64,000 nt of DNA, from NCBI GenBank assembly GCA_023101885.1, contig JALPQD010000303.1, positions 639,786 to 703,785 on the forward strand, in the 5' to 3' direction. Below are positions 45,485-57,905 of this stretch, piece by piece; position 1 is the stretch's first letter, and every line of letters begins with the position of its first letter. The DNA comes from Typhlomys cinereus (Eukaryota > Chordata > Mammalia > Rodentia > Platacanthomyidae). The translations under genes and the position numbers were made by a program. The notes beneath the pieces are model-generated. The model was not told the DNA's origin. It saw nothing but the letters and a program-made list of their open reading frames with translations, and searched no databases.

Positions 45485-46738
45485 CTGCGGAGGAGAGGCA
45501 CAGGCTGGTCACAACTCTGAACCACAACTCATGGCATCCCAGCCAGATTTCAGAACAAGTATTTGTAGAAGGAAAAAAATCATAATGGGGTTCTCCTGGG
45601 GAGGACTCAGGACCAGCAGCCTCCTGCCCTCGCAGGCTCAGGAAACATGTTCAGGGAGAGGCACCCATTGAAGGCGCTGGCTGCAGATAGATCTGCAGCT
45701 TCGTGATGGCTCCCCAGCTCCTCCAGCATTCCTCCCTTCATCAGCGCTTCATTGTTTTGTGTCGAGAAGGAAAAGGCTATGAAAAGACACCCCTTTATTC
45801 TACAGCTTACAATTGGCAGGTAAGCGTTGACTACAGTAGCCTGAGCAGTGGTGGGAATGGTGCTCGGGGTTGTGCAATTTACCAATAACATCAAATGATT
45901 GTGTAACTGTAATCTAGATTTTGGTCCTTTTTTTTTCTATAACCAAAATAAATGTGTCTGAAAGAACCATATATTCAATCCAAGGTTTTGGGCACTGCAT
46001 ATGCCAATTATTGTGGTACCAATAAGCTTGTTTACGTAAATAAATGTGCAGAAAATAAGTTCCTAGAGAATATTATAAACTAGAGAGAATGGAAAATGGC
46101 AAGAACATAGGTGTAGAAATCAGCAGACAGACCAACTCAGATGCCACTTCTCCAAATTCATTTTGGTGGTTGTTTGAATTTTCACATTTTTAAGTTTTAT
46201 TTTTCTTGTTGGTTTGTTTGCTTTTAAAAACCAGTGCTTTTACTTATAAAAAAAATTAAAGGACACTGATTGTTGTGCTAAAAGGAACCAAATAGCATCT
46301 GATGGTCATGGAAAGAGGGGGAAGGGGAAGGCGCCAGGAATTCACTCAGGAAAGCTGGTGATCGATTGATGCCATGAATTGTGGGGTAATGAGAAGCAGT
46401 AGCAATGGTGATGATGTGAGGGGGAGAATTCGAGTAAGTCTGACCGGTGAAGGGAGAGGTAAGCGAGATGCAGCAGAGCAGCCTCCTCCTGCATGGAGAA
46501 CAGGGAGGAGACTCGGCTGCCAATTCTGGGGGCTGTACGCTGGGGCTGGGAGTGGAGGGGTTCTTAGCATCACAAGAAAGAATTACTCTTGAAATCGCCT
46601 GAAGCATTTCCCAGGACTACAGCTTGTCACATGTGTCCTTCCTTCTCTCTTTAGCACCCAAAACTGGCCAAGGACCACACGCTCCTTTCTCCAGCTTCCT
46701 GCCCAAGTGCTTCAGCAGTTCTGACCAGGCTTCCTATG

Positions 46739-47166
46739 GTGATAGTTATATACAGGTCTCAACTTGACAACTGAAGTTTGAACTCTGGGTACATTTATAA
46801 GGAATTAAAAATTGGGCTAAACCCAGAGCAAGTATGCAGGACAGTGTTTAATTTATGGGGGGAGGGGGGAGATTCAGCCCATAGTAGGTGGGAGTATTTC
46901 CTGGGTAAGGTGGACAAGATGGAGGGAACTGGTTATGTGAGTTGGCTTCTTCAGTCTACTTGAACAGCCATGTTGTCTGGCAAGGGAAGTCTGTCCCTCT
47001 CTCAGCAGTCCTGGGAATATGCTGTGCCCAGTCCTCTGGGCCTCTAGTGTCAGTGTGAGCATTCCTGCCATGATGGGCCAATACAACTGCAACCAGACGA
47101 TCCCAAGGTAAAATCAACCCCCTTATTCCCATAAGCTGTTTTGTCATAAATTTACTGGCAACGTGC
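46739..47166 (+). mobile_element. ERVL-like LTR, 415-bp family
   Basis: 'ggtctcaacttgacaactga', 'gctaaacccagagcaagtat' and 'ccatgttgtctggcaaggga' match the 14542-14954 copy in the opposite orientation. It ends GGCAACGTGCA. No target duplication was recognised. Confidence 0.65.
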
Positions 47167-47547
47167 AAAGGAACTATGACACCCTTTCCTCCATCAAAGT
47201 GAGGCTTGTCATCAAGTTTACTTGTTGCTTTCCTGGGGAGAGTGAGCCGGTTCTGAAAGCACAGCCTCTCACCCACTTCCACAGCAAGGGAGCCTCGTAT
47301 CCCTCCCCCAGCACTTCCTCCGTCCAGTCAGGTACCTCTGTAGTTCACTTCCACTAGCAGCTTTCTTATTCTATACTTTTATTAATGTGTACTCCTGGGA
47401 TTCAGTGTGGGATTTCAGTATTTGCACGTAGCACATCCAAGCTTTACTTAGGGGTTTGGTTCTTCTACCTCTCTGTAGACACCTGGCAACAGTTACAGTC
47501 AATCATCTGTTTTAAAGACAAATTGAGCTGACAGGAAACTTCCAGTC

Positions 47548-47605
47548 TCTCTCTCTCACACACACACACACACGCACACACAAATACACACACATGCATG
47601 CACAC
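47548..47605. repeat. (CT)n/(CA)n microsatellite
   Basis: Short (CT)n run followed by imperfect CA repeats. No attached SINE head was identified. Confidence 0.7.
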
Positions 47606-47865
47606 ATATTACCTAGACAATATGAATGTTTGCATACTCAGTTTTTCCACTGCATGAACATGGACTTCTCTCCCTAGTACCTAAACTATTAAGGTATCAA
47701 TGGGATGCTCTCTTAGGACAATAACCTAAGCTAGTATTTTAAATTTCAACAACCAACATCTAACAGAACTACATAAAAGAGTGTTTAACAATATTACTGG
47801 TTCTCATAATCCATGTACCCTTTCCCCCAAGATGTGTTCTTATACTTAAGAATAAGTGTGTATGT

Positions 47866-47992
47866 ATACACGCACACACACATACAGATCACACATATAC
47901 CAAACACACCACATACTCGCCACATACACCACATACCACACACACCACATATCACAAACACACCACATATCACAACACACACACACACACTA
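47866..47992. repeat. Cryptic CA-rich array with CACCACATA units
   Basis: Irregular repetition of 'cacaccacatac' and 'caccacatatcacaaa' over about 125 bp. It gives mirror spurious ORFs on both strands. Confidence 0.65.
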
Positions 47993-48217
47993 GTCACTGA
48001 GGAACTACTAGGAGCCAGCTCCATTTTGGGCTTAGGGAATAGAACAATCAAACCTTGCAAAGGAGAACTTTGTTTCTAAAAGAGGGACACAAACAATAGG
48101 CAAGAAAAATAGGAACTGTGTTTAATTAATAGGAATCCTGTGTTTAATAATTAAGTCCCACTGTAGGCACACCAGGTTGGAAGCATCAAGAAGGTCATGG
48201 TAATATGATTGTAAATA

Positions 48218-48445
48218 GGGTGTGTGATGATTAATTACAATCCTTAACTTGACACAGTCCAGAATCATCAGGTAGAAGGGTCTCTGGCCAAGCCTGAGGG
48301 TAAGTACATTAATAAGGTAACTTACATAAGAAGCATCAAAATATGAGCAGAATCATTTCTTGAAACTTGAGTCAAATAAAGCCTTTCTTTCTTAAGAAAG
48401 TCAGAGTATTTTATTATAACAACAGAAAAGAAACTAAGACAGAGA
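48218..48445 (+). mobile_element. ERVL-like LTR with internal deletion
   Basis: 'tgatgattaattacaatcct', 'taacttgacacagtcc', and then the 3' part 'gtcaaataaagcctttc' and 'ttttattataacaacagaaa'. The middle of the LTR is missing. Confidence 0.5.
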
Positions 48446-48864
48446 CGCCCTAAGGCAGCACCAAGGTCTCAATGTTTGGGTAGAAGGTGCTGCCCTATTT
48501 ATTGTTGCTCCCTAGGTTCCAGCAGCTGCGCACTGGAAGAACATGCTCAAACTCAGGAGGGGAGAGAAAACACATAGTAGGGTTGGGAAGTAGGGGAAAG
48601 GCGGGACCTGCATCTATCACTTTTGATCCTCCTCCCTCAACCATCTCAGCACTCCTTGGTAAACAATGTTACACAGAGTATCTGCACATGCGAGTTTATG
48701 CATGTGGGAGAAGAGGGAAGCACTCGGGATAGTAGGAAGGACTCTTGCTGCTAGGAGAGGTAGAATTCAGACAATTAACTGAGGACTGAAGAGACGAACA
48801 GGTGGCTGTCATGAATATCCAAAGATGAGCAATTAGTTATGTTAGATTCGTAATATGCATGATA

Positions 48865-49340
48865 GTGTGGAAGGAAGATGGCCCCAAGAGTCTCGCCTCC
48901 TGGTGTATGTACCTGCATGATACACACGGAAGGTCCTGTGAACATGTTGAAATGGTCACTCCAAGATTATAACAGTAAGATTAGATGTAATATAAGAACT
49001 TGCCATAGCCGACTGGAGAGTCTCCTGCCAACTTCAAGAAGGAGCTGCAGTGAGATCTCCGTGAGTCAGGGCTGGGTGCAGACACCAGAACCAGTGAACC
49101 TCAGTCCTGTAACTATGAGAAACTGAATTCTGTCTATAATCTAACAGAGCCTAAACTACTTCAAGCACCAGATGCAAACACAAGTGAACCCATTTCCTGG
49201 CTTCGGTCTCATGAGCTTATGAGCAGAGAATCTTCCTTTGTTGAACCTGCATTTGGGATCTACAAAACTGTGAGGTAAAAAAGTATGTTGTTTCTGATTG
49301 GCTAAGCATGCAGCAATTTGTTACATAACAACAGAATAAA
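48865..49340 (+). mobile_element. Ancient MaLR/MLT1-type LTR
   Basis: 'agatggccccaagagtctcg', 'cctgtgaacatgttgaaatg', 'gggatctacaaaactgtgag' and 'gcaatttgttacataacaac' follow the order of old eutherian MaLR-type LTRs. Confidence 0.45.
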
Positions 49341-49535
49341 TAAGTGTAAAGGTTATAGCTTATCAATGTACCCTAAAGACACCTGTTTAAATGCTTTATC
49401 AAATGCCTAGTACCCCATATGCAAGACGATGTTATTTGTGCCATGCTTGAAGTTTAAAAAAAGAAGACCTAGGACTACTGTACCTCTTTTCAGCCCTGGT
49501 TGCTGTCTGCTGATACCAAGAGAGAACTTAGCTGT

Positions 49536-49905
49536 CATGATAGTTAATCTTGTCAACCTGATGGAATTCAGAATCATTTGGAAGAAGAGCTTCAGGACGT
49601 GTCTCTGAGGGCATTTCTGGAGAGTTTAGCTGAGGTGAGGATCTACCCTGATGTGGGCAGTACTATACCATGGGCTGGGGTCCCACACTGAATAAAAAGA
49701 ATGTGAGAGAAACACCAGCATTCATGTCTCTCTGCTTCTTGACCTTGAGTGTGAAGTGACCAGTTGTCTCCCATTCCTGCCCATACTTTCAGCCATGTGC
49801 ACTTGACCATCTTCACTCTGATGGACTAGAGAGAGCTGAGATAAACCCTGACTTAAATGCTTCAATCGCTGCAAGAAGAAATGTAACTAATAACATCAGC
49901 GTGTC
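49536..49905 (+). mobile_element. ERVL-like LTR
   Basis: 'catgatagttaatcttgtca', 'acctgatggaattcagaatc', 'gcagtactataccatgggct' and 'gaccagttgtctccc' correspond to a common rodent LTR-type repeat, seen here nearly full length. Confidence 0.6.
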
Positions 49906-50423
49906 AGTAAAGGTTTCCTTGGGACACTGCCACTGCAGCCATATAAAGTCCAACATTAGCAAAGGACCATCTTCTTAGCCCCACTCAGTTTCCTATTTCT
50001 TTGTTAGCTCTTGCTTTCATTAACTGTTTGGCTATCGAAAAGAACATGGTAAACAGCACTTGCAAAAAAATGACAGAATGATCCTGAGTCAAATGAAAGG
50101 AGGCTCTTGAGACTGAGCCTAGAATCATCAACTACTCTTACATAGTATCTACAGGGCTCCTTGACTGAATTTGTAAGTGCCCTTGGCCAGAAGAATTCCC
50201 AAAAAAAGACAACATTCTGTGCTATAGTTACCCAACAACAACTCTTAAATCACGGGAATAAGACGCAGTGTGATGTACTGGCTCAGAGTGAAGTGGTGTG
50301 GACCACAATGGGGTTTCCCAGCTGCTGTGATTCTAGGGGAGATTAGAAAGAAAATTAAGTTAAGAGGTGAAAATAATTTCTTTAAAAAAGGCAGATGGCC
50401 TCACATACAAGAACTGCTTCCTT

Positions 50424-51125
50424 CCCTGAGAGAGATAGCTCAAGGGTAAAAGCCTTTACTTCCTAAGGGAAAGGACCTGAGTTTGGGTTCCAGATCCTAC
50501 GTACAAATGCCAGACAGATGGCAGCAGCTTGTGATTATGATCCTGAAAGGCAGAGCTGAGAAACCCCAGAGCAAAGCAATAAGGAGGTAGAGTAATTCAG
50601 GATGACTCCTGATGTCACTTGTCATAATTAGGTACAGGTGTCAAACTTGAAGGTTGAGGGTTTGAACTCTGGATACATTTGTAGAGAATTAGCAGTTGAG
50701 TTAAGCTTAGAGCAAATAGGAGACTATCTAGTGGATGGGAAAGGCCTAGCCCATGGTGGGTGGAACTAGTCCCAAGGCAGGTGAATAAATGGAGGAAATT
50801 ATTTGAGAATGGAGGCATCTTTGTGTATATTTGTATGCTGGTCTGGCAAGTAAGGACTGTCCCTCTCTTAGCCGTTATGTGGACATTATGTGGCCAGTTC
50901 CTTCGACCCTGGTGTTAGTGTGAGCTCTTCTGTCAGATGGACAAAACTGTAACCATGAATCTTAAGAGAATAAACCCCTTGTTCCCTTAAGTCATTTGTT
51001 GGTGCATTCATCAGCAGCCATACAGGTAAACTGCTACATCAGCCTTGGGCCTCTGCAGGTACACACTGAAGTGCCCTCTGTATATATGTAGCTGCACACA
51101 CACGCACATATACACAGAAAAGAAA
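50424..51125 (+). mobile_element. B2-like SINE split by an ERVL-like LTR
   Basis: The SINE 5' part (50424-50619: 'gagagatagctcaagggtaa' to 'gatgactcctgatgtca') resumes at 51039 with 'agccttgggcctctgcaggt' and a CA tail. The split point is exactly at the LTR ends. Confidence 0.75.
50620..51038 (+). mobile_element. ERVL-like LTR (419 bp) inserted in a SINE
   Basis: Starts TGTCATAATTAGGTACAGGT and ends AACTGCTACA; same family as 14542-14954. The flanks TCACT and TCAGC share only their first three bases, so the target duplication is decayed. Confidence 0.75.
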
Positions 51126-52985
51126 AACTTTTCTGCCATTATATTTGATTTTGCATTACCGTTTCACAATGAAGCTTTAAGACTTTGGTTTTTATGATTA
51201 TGAAAGAAACAAGGCACAACCACAGTTTTTCTTTCTTACTTAAATTTCATCACTGATAAAAAAAATTTCATCACTGATGTGGTTCTTTTGTGTTTAAAAA
51301 AGGTGCAACTAAAAAAAAAAAAACTAGAAAAAACTAAAAAAAAATTATAGAGTAATATTGCCATTCTGCTGATTTTAAATATACAGTACATCATACATGC
51401 TTTATAAGCAAGTGAAATGGAGATAAAGTTGAAATTATAAAAGATGCAAATGACCTTTCAAAATCAACACAATGTGTTCTGAAACTTTTTGTGACTAATA
51501 CCATGCATCTGTGATCAATGAACTATGTGGTTTTGAATCAGACGTATACCATTAGTATTACTACTTGAGCTAAACTTCTGTATGGTCCATAATTTTTAAA
51601 GTGTGTAGTTAATATTATGCATGTTATTGTCCTTTCTTCCAATCTTACCAGTATGTGTCCATTTGCAAAACAAAAATGCTAATAATCAGTAATAGTCCTA
51701 TAAAAGATGTTAATTCTGTTTAGTCATTGACTGATCTTGCTCTAACCTTAAAATTTTGTGATTATTGACCTCCGTTGCATTTATTCTAAGACCTCCAAAA
51801 TTATCTAGCTGTTTTGAATATCAACATTATCTTGGCGTATTCACTGCTGTATGCATTGTTGTTCTTTGTTGCTGTTTTATGCCTTCATATTGGCAAAATA
51901 TGAAATTCTGTGAAAAAAACCCTTTGATCTTAAAAAAAAAAATCCACTCCCCCTTCTGTAGCAGGAAACAAATTGCTTGTTCTTGAGAACTTTCCCATCA
52001 AGAATTTAGTAGAAACAGGTATACTTCTATCATTTTGATGTTTTCCAAACAATGTACTTTGAAATCAGAATCACTTCTTATTGCTTCATATACTTCTGAT
52101 GCTCTTCATCACATTAAGTGATCAGAAATGAGGTGTAATTCCCCAGCCCCTGGCCGCAAGAGCCAAGTAGGATCTTATTGTAAGTTGAAGGGAGTTCCGC
52201 CCTAACTCATGGACTATGAAGAATGAACTGCTGTTGGGTCTGATTGACTGCCGATGGATTGTGGTGTGGTGTATCTGGAGGCTATTGAATGCAACTTACA
52301 ATGCTTAATAAAAATCTTTATTTTTTTAGTATAAAAATTTTTTTTCTGAAATAGACTTTTGACATATGTAGGTATATGTGCTCCAAGACTGTATCACAAG
52401 CCTATTTCTTCAGAGTTGCCCTAAGCAAAACACTGAGATATGGAGGGTTTTGATAGTTTCAAACTGGTTTCTTTAATAATCCTGCAGATTCTGTGTGGTC
52501 TCAAAATCAGATTTACTGGATATGATGTCTTTTTCTAATGTCTATAGTGCTAAGCTAAGATCTCCTTCTAGTTTCCCACATCTTCTCCTTTAGAACATAG
52601 GGATTATTTAAACGTTTTTTGTTTTTTATCATTTTTGCTCCTAATTCTATATAATGTGCAGCAGTGACAAATTCTAGAAGGTGAAATTTCTATGGAGATA
52701 CTCTCTCGTGGGGGCACATTAGCTTCTGATGTACTCACCGAAGAGGGCATAGGTGGCTAATGAGCTAGACAGAGACCTGAGCACTGTACCTGTACCAACT
52801 CTGCCAGTCATGTTCCCAGAGTCTCCTTCCCTGGGTCGCTCAGTACTACAGGAGGTGGCCTTTCTTCTAGTGAATTGGATAATTTCTATTATCCAGAAAG
52901 ACTATCCCATTCTGCTGTCATCATACTCATGAAGTCATCCAATCCCTAACTTACAACCATTGATTTTAACTTAGTTATCTTGTGT
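51126..52985. other. VOPP1: VOPP1 intron 2, AT-rich stretch without recognised repeats
   Basis: No ORF of note. The segment 52140-52330 looks like an mRNA 3' end (AATAAA at about 52302) and may be a retrocopy; see findings. A-tracts at 51312-51345. Confidence 0.4.
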
Positions 52986-53395
52986 GATGTGTGTGTGTGT
53001 GTGCGTGTGTGTGTGTGCGTGTATGTAGGGGTACCCATGCCATGACACACATGTCAGAGGACAACTTGTAGGAATCAGTTTTCTCTCTTGTCTTAAGTAC
53101 TATATTCTTAAGTACTATATTCTTTCAAATATTTATTTGAAAGGGAGGAAAGGAAAAAGGGGAGGGGGTACCCATGCCATCATGCATGTGCAAATATCAG
53201 AGGCAGCCACTGGGAAGTCAGTTCTCTCCTTCTACCAGGTGGCTCCAGGGATGGGACCAAGATCACCAGGTTTATGGATTGAGGGCTGTACCATCTATCC
53301 AGGTGGACCTCAGTTCTCACCTTTCATCAAGATGGTTTGGAATAATCATGTGGCTGCACAATCGATGAGATAACCAACTGATTCACCTCCTGTTT
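52986..53395 (-). mobile_element. Two B3-like SINE pieces, minus strand
   Basis: (TG)n at 52989-53022 with 'catgtcagaggacaacttgt' (first piece). Then a second piece from about 53137 with 'tcagttctctccttctacca' and 'gatcaccaggtttatgg'. Both are reversed B3-type. Confidence 0.55.
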
Positions 53396-53669
53396 TCAAA
53401 TCCTTAACTTTTATATAAAAGAATGCAGCATAGTAAGGAATTTAGAAAACAAATCCTGAGTTTGTTAAAATGTTTCACCTGCAGTATTTCCCTATAAGGA
53501 AGCATTTGCTACTTGAAACCCATGCCCTGTGGCATCCTACTTCTAAGAAGAGTCGGACAAAAAAATCTAGTGGCCTTTACACATGTAGACAGCTTCTTGT
53601 GTAAGACTCTGCGAGATCTTATTTAATATGTAAATATAAATGAACTATTATTCATATTAATATTATTAA

Positions 53670-53810
53670 TTATTGTGTCTGTAGATGTATGTGGGGGGTG
53701 CATGGTATGTGGTATGTGTGGTATAGTATGTGATGTGTGTGTGTTTGCGCGTGCGTGTATGTGTGATATGTGATATGTGGTGTGTGTATGCATACACACT
53801 CACTCCTAAG
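53670..53810. repeat. TG-rich cryptic repeat
   Basis: Irregular TG, GTGTGATATG and GGTATGTG units over about 120 bp. Confidence 0.6.
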
Positions 53811-53861
53811 TATAAGACCACAACTATCCCAGAGTGTTCTGAGTACAATGGACTATGAGGT

Positions 53862-54052
53862 CTTAAGTTGGGGGGCTCTCAGGATGGTATAAACCTGAAA
53901 ACCTGAGTTTCACCCCTGGAGTCCAAGTGGTAGAAGGAGAAAATTGACTTCTGAAGGTAGTGCTCTGACAGCCACACGCATTCTATGTCACACTCATTAC
54001 TCCTCTGTCCTTCCCTTCCCTCTTACCTTCCCCCTCAATAAAAAAAATTAAA
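53862..54052 (+). mobile_element. B3/B2-like SINE, diverged
   Basis: 'agtttcacccctggagtcca', 'gtggtagaaggagaaaattg' and 'agtgctctgacagccacac' match a plus-strand B3-type body. The A-rich end contains AATAAA. Confidence 0.5.
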
Positions 54053-55147
54053 AATTAGGTATAAGTAAGATTCTACACTTACACTCAAGGTCATTGAATG
54101 AGATCCACTTTTAGAAAGGCTGCAAACCCTCACTGTTGACTGATTACTTTCCTCTCTCAAAACAAAGCATCCTTTATGCTCCCTCTGCAGATGGACGTTC
54201 ATTCATCCTCGAGCATCCCCAAGGCTCATCTGCAGTTCTGGCCTGGCTCCCAGTTTGGAAGTTAGCAAGTGCCCACTTGGAAGAACACATAATTACCCTC
54301 AGGGTGACACTCCTCTACTGCTTTCTTCCACAGAAGCTGCTGGGGCACTGGGCGTGCATGCACACCCAAGTGACATCTCAAATAGCTGTAATTACAATCA
54401 AAACCCTCACTACAACTTTGGGCTTACTTAAAAGCAGAAAATATTACTAGGTGATTTAAGACTAATTGTCTGACATGCTCCTAATATACAGAACCTGGAA
54501 GTAGCATTTGCTACATTCCAAAGGATGCTATTAAGACGTAACTAGATATAGAAAAGTTGAGCACAGGAACAGCAGAACAGTATTTTCCTTCATGCCATAT
54601 GATTGACTATGTGCCAAAAGCACAACTCTCAGACTGGCAGCAGAAAAGAAAGTCACTTAACCAAAACTATCCTCTAGCACATCTGTTCGTTGACTTGATA
54701 CTCTGAAATACAGATTCTTCAAAAGGGCATAAAGACCATGAACCAGCAGAAATGTACCTGTTTATCAAGTACTCTCACTGTATTCTACGACCCATACCCA
54801 GACTTCCGTTAAGGTCAGAGTTCACTCTGGGCAAATATTGCTTTGCAATTCAGTATATTACAAAGACTACACTGGATATCTAAGGTCTCTCTTGATAAAT
54901 GATAAAAGATGCAAGTTCTTAGGATGCGAAACGTGAATGGAAGGCTATGTCTGGGTGCTTATGACAAGTTAGAAGTATATCTCTGCAGATGTTAAATGCA
55001 AACAGAATGATCCCTTTGAGAGTTTTAGAGACAAAGAAATAAATATGTTATTCTTAACACTGTCTAGGAATGAAGAAGGTCTGGCCACAAACATTTATTT
55101 ATATCTTTGGGTCATGCAATCTTGAGAATAGAACAGAGGACTACAAA

Positions 55148-55320
55148 AATGGCTTATCAGATCAGTGATTGTGTACAAATCTGGCAATCTGAGTTCAGTC
55201 CGTGAAACCCCTATGGGAGGAAAACAGAACCATCTTCTGAGGTTATCCTTGAAATGCACTGTGGCACATACATGCCCCCTGCTCTCCCACCCCTGTAAGT
55301 ATATAATCATTTTAGAAGGA
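55148..55320 (+). mobile_element. B3-like SINE, diverged
   Basis: 'ggcaatctgagttcagtccg', 'gaggttatccttgaaatgca' and 'ctgtggcacatacatgcc' follow the B3 order. Confidence 0.5.
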
Positions 55321-55324
55321 CAAA

Positions 55325-55325
<1 letters not shown>

Positions 55326-55399
<74 letters not shown>
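55326..55399. repeat. (ATCT)n tetranucleotide microsatellite, about 18 units
   Basis: Seventy-four bases of uninterrupted CTAT/ATCT repeat, bounded by a B3-like SINE on the left and the TG tail of a reversed B2-like SINE on the right. Likely polymorphic in length. Confidence 0.95.
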
Positions 55400-55650
55400 G
55401 TGTTTGTGTGTGTGTATGGTGTGTGTATTAGAGGGCACTGTGTGTCCCTGTGGAGGCCCAAGGATAACTTTAGGAATCATCCTGGATTACTTCTTCCTCT
55501 TTCTTGCTTCGCTCTGGGACTTCCAAGGCTGGAAGTGTAAGCTGCTGCCATTTTCACCTGGCTTTTTTTTTAAAATGGGACCTGGAATCTGAACTCAGGA
55601 TCTTCTTCTTGTGAGACAGAGTCTTAACCCTTAAGCCATCTCTCCAGTCC
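55400..55650 (-). mobile_element. B2-like SINE, minus strand
   Basis: TG-rich tail, then 'agggcactgtgtgtccctgt', 'ggaatcatcctggatta', 'ctgaactcaggatcttc' and 'aagccatctctccagtcc'. Complete in reverse orientation. Confidence 0.8.
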
Positions 55651-55699
55651 AGTTTTTCTTTTTAAAAGTAGCGAAATGTTGATCTGTAGAGATTTTCTT

Positions 55700-56050
55700 G
55701 TGGCCACTGTGATGGCGAGAATATTCTGTTGTGCCTCCTAATCTTTTCCAAGACTCATACACTGCAGCGCTAACCCCTAGTGGGATGCTCTGGATGTGGG
55801 TCTGGACTGGTGAGCAAGGCATGAGTGTGAAGCTTCGGAAAGTAAGACCAGTGTCTTCCTAGGACAGGGTAAGAGAAAGCTCGCTTTTTGCTGTGATCTC
55901 CATGAAGAAGCCAGTTGTCTGTGAACCAAGAGAAGGCTCACCACACAGGACTGCTGGCCCCAGCATCATGGGTTTCCAGTCTTCACAATGGTGAGATATA
56001 AATGCAGATTGCTTTAAAATACCCACCCGCAGTGCTGTTACAACAACCCA
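55700..56050 (+). mobile_element. Ancient MaLR/MLT1-type LTR
   Basis: 'tctgtgaaccaagagaaggc', 'gtttccagtcttcacaatgg' and 'tgagatataaatgcagattg', then 'gtgctgttacaacaaccc', match the 3' half of old MaLR-type LTRs. Confidence 0.55.
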
Positions 56051-57079
56051 AACCCAGACATGGAATAAGTAGTAATTAGTGAAAATGATATGTTGGGAAT
56101 GCTCTCTGCTTCTGGAAAGCAACTAGAACATGAGTTCAAGATACAAGTCTAGATATAAGAGATCTCGGCAGCTATAAATTATTATCACCATGGGGGGGTG
56201 TTAAATGACAGGGTGTGGCTAAAAAAGAAAACTTGGGAATTGAATAGATTCTTGTCAACAGCACTTCCTACCAAATCTTAAGTCGGGTTCAGTGGCACAC
56301 CCGTGGTCCAAACTACTCGGGAATCCAAGGCAGAATGATCAGTGAGGTCCAGGAGAAATGAGACTCCAATTTATTAATTAAAAAAATACTTTCCCCTCCT
56401 ACAGTATTGAGTCTCTTCCCTTCTGTCCCTGAAAGGCAGCAGATTTTTTTCTATGCAATATGAAATATTTCAGTTTGATGTCTGGATCCACTATTTATAT
56501 GACCTTACTATGTACATTTCCCCACTGAGCCAAGTCGCATGGCAGAAAATCAAGATTTCCTGAGTTAGAATCAGGAAAAGCATTGAGGCCCACCAGAAGT
56601 CTTTAGTGGGTTACAGAGACCTGTAAAAAACTGGGTTTTCTGGAAAAGAATGAAAGAGTTGTACAAAGTTTCGGGAAAATTGCAAAGGCAAAGTAGCGCT
56701 CAAGAACAAAACAGAGGACTGGTTCTTAGCCCACTCAGTATCACTAAAACCCAGACAGTTCTGCCCAAACATGTAACAGGACTTCCCCACAACTATTAAC
56801 AGGCTTCCCTTCACCTTTCTAGAGGCTGTCTCCTTCCAGCTGCAGCGCCCCTAGCACCCATCAGTGGGTACTCTTTCAGACACGGCCTCTTGGGGGTGGG
56901 GGAGGCTCGTTTCCTACTCAGAAAGTTAATTCTTTCAGTGTCTAAAAGAACTCACTGTATCTCTTCTGAGTCCTCTTCCCTCCAAGGAGATCATGCCCAA
57001 GCTGGTGACAATCTTGGTGTTTTAGTTACATTGCATATTGAGGCAATAAATTATCTGACCTGAGCAACTTCAGGAGAAA

Positions 57080-57400
57080 GAGGTCTGATGAATTCAGTTC
57101 CCAGGTACAGTTCAACCTTGCAGGAAAGGAATTGCAGCAGGTGCCTGAAGCAGCTGGTCACATCATATCCCCAGCAAGTGCAGACAACTAAGATGAATCA
57201 ACATAAGCATGCTTGCCAGCATAATGTCTCCATCATTACACACCTGCCAAGGAATGGTTCTGCCATTCATTAATAAGATGAGTCTTCCCGTATCAATGAA
57301 GTTAATCAAGATCATCATCCACAGGCAGTTTGAGGTCCTTTTTCCAAGTGAGACTAGACTGTGTCAAGTTGACTCCTGAGATCAATCATCATACTTGATT
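57080..57400 (-). mobile_element. ERVL-like LTR, minus strand
   Basis: 'gcctgaagcagctggtcaca', 'catatccccagcaagtgc' and 'gactgtgtcaagttgactcc', ending near 'gatcaatcatcata'. It is the reverse of the 'gtcaacttgac' LTR opening. Confidence 0.6.
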
Positions 57401-57726
57401 TCTGCTAACCAGGAAGAACCCAAGTTTGTTCCCATTTCTGCACTTACAGTGTGGCCTCACACTATTGGCAATTTTAGCAACTGTAATACAGGTGAGTAAT
57501 AAAGAACCTTCCATCAACTAAAACATCCAAGTTTGTTTCAGTAAATTCTGTCTTCCAATCCTATAACACCCAATGGGGCTTGAGGACCTAAAAGTAGGAC
57601 TTTGCATCTATCCATCTCTTAAAATAAGTCAACTTGAGAAATATGACTTGTTATTGTAGTCTGTCAAGGCTTTTGGATCCTCATTGTATCACTCAAGGTA
57701 TTCACTGTTCCATCTGGATTTATGCT

Positions 57727-57905
57727 TGTTGTGATCTGAATGCGAATTGTCCCCCGTAGGCTCATGTGTTTATATCCTTAGTTAACTTGGCATTTGGTAA
57801 GGTAGTGATACATTCAGAAGTGGAGCCTTTCTGGAGAAAGGCATGTCATGGAGGGCAGGCCATTCAGTCTGGGATATTTCTCTCCTCTTGAATGAAGTGG
57901 TGGTT
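57727..57905 (+). mobile_element. MaLR-type LTR, 5' part
   Basis: 'gttgtgatctgaatgcgaat', 'tgtcccccgtaggctcat', 'agtggagcctttctgga' and 'gagggcaggcc' match the 5' half of the MaLR-type family at 42040 and 31030. The 3' half is absent. Confidence 0.5.
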
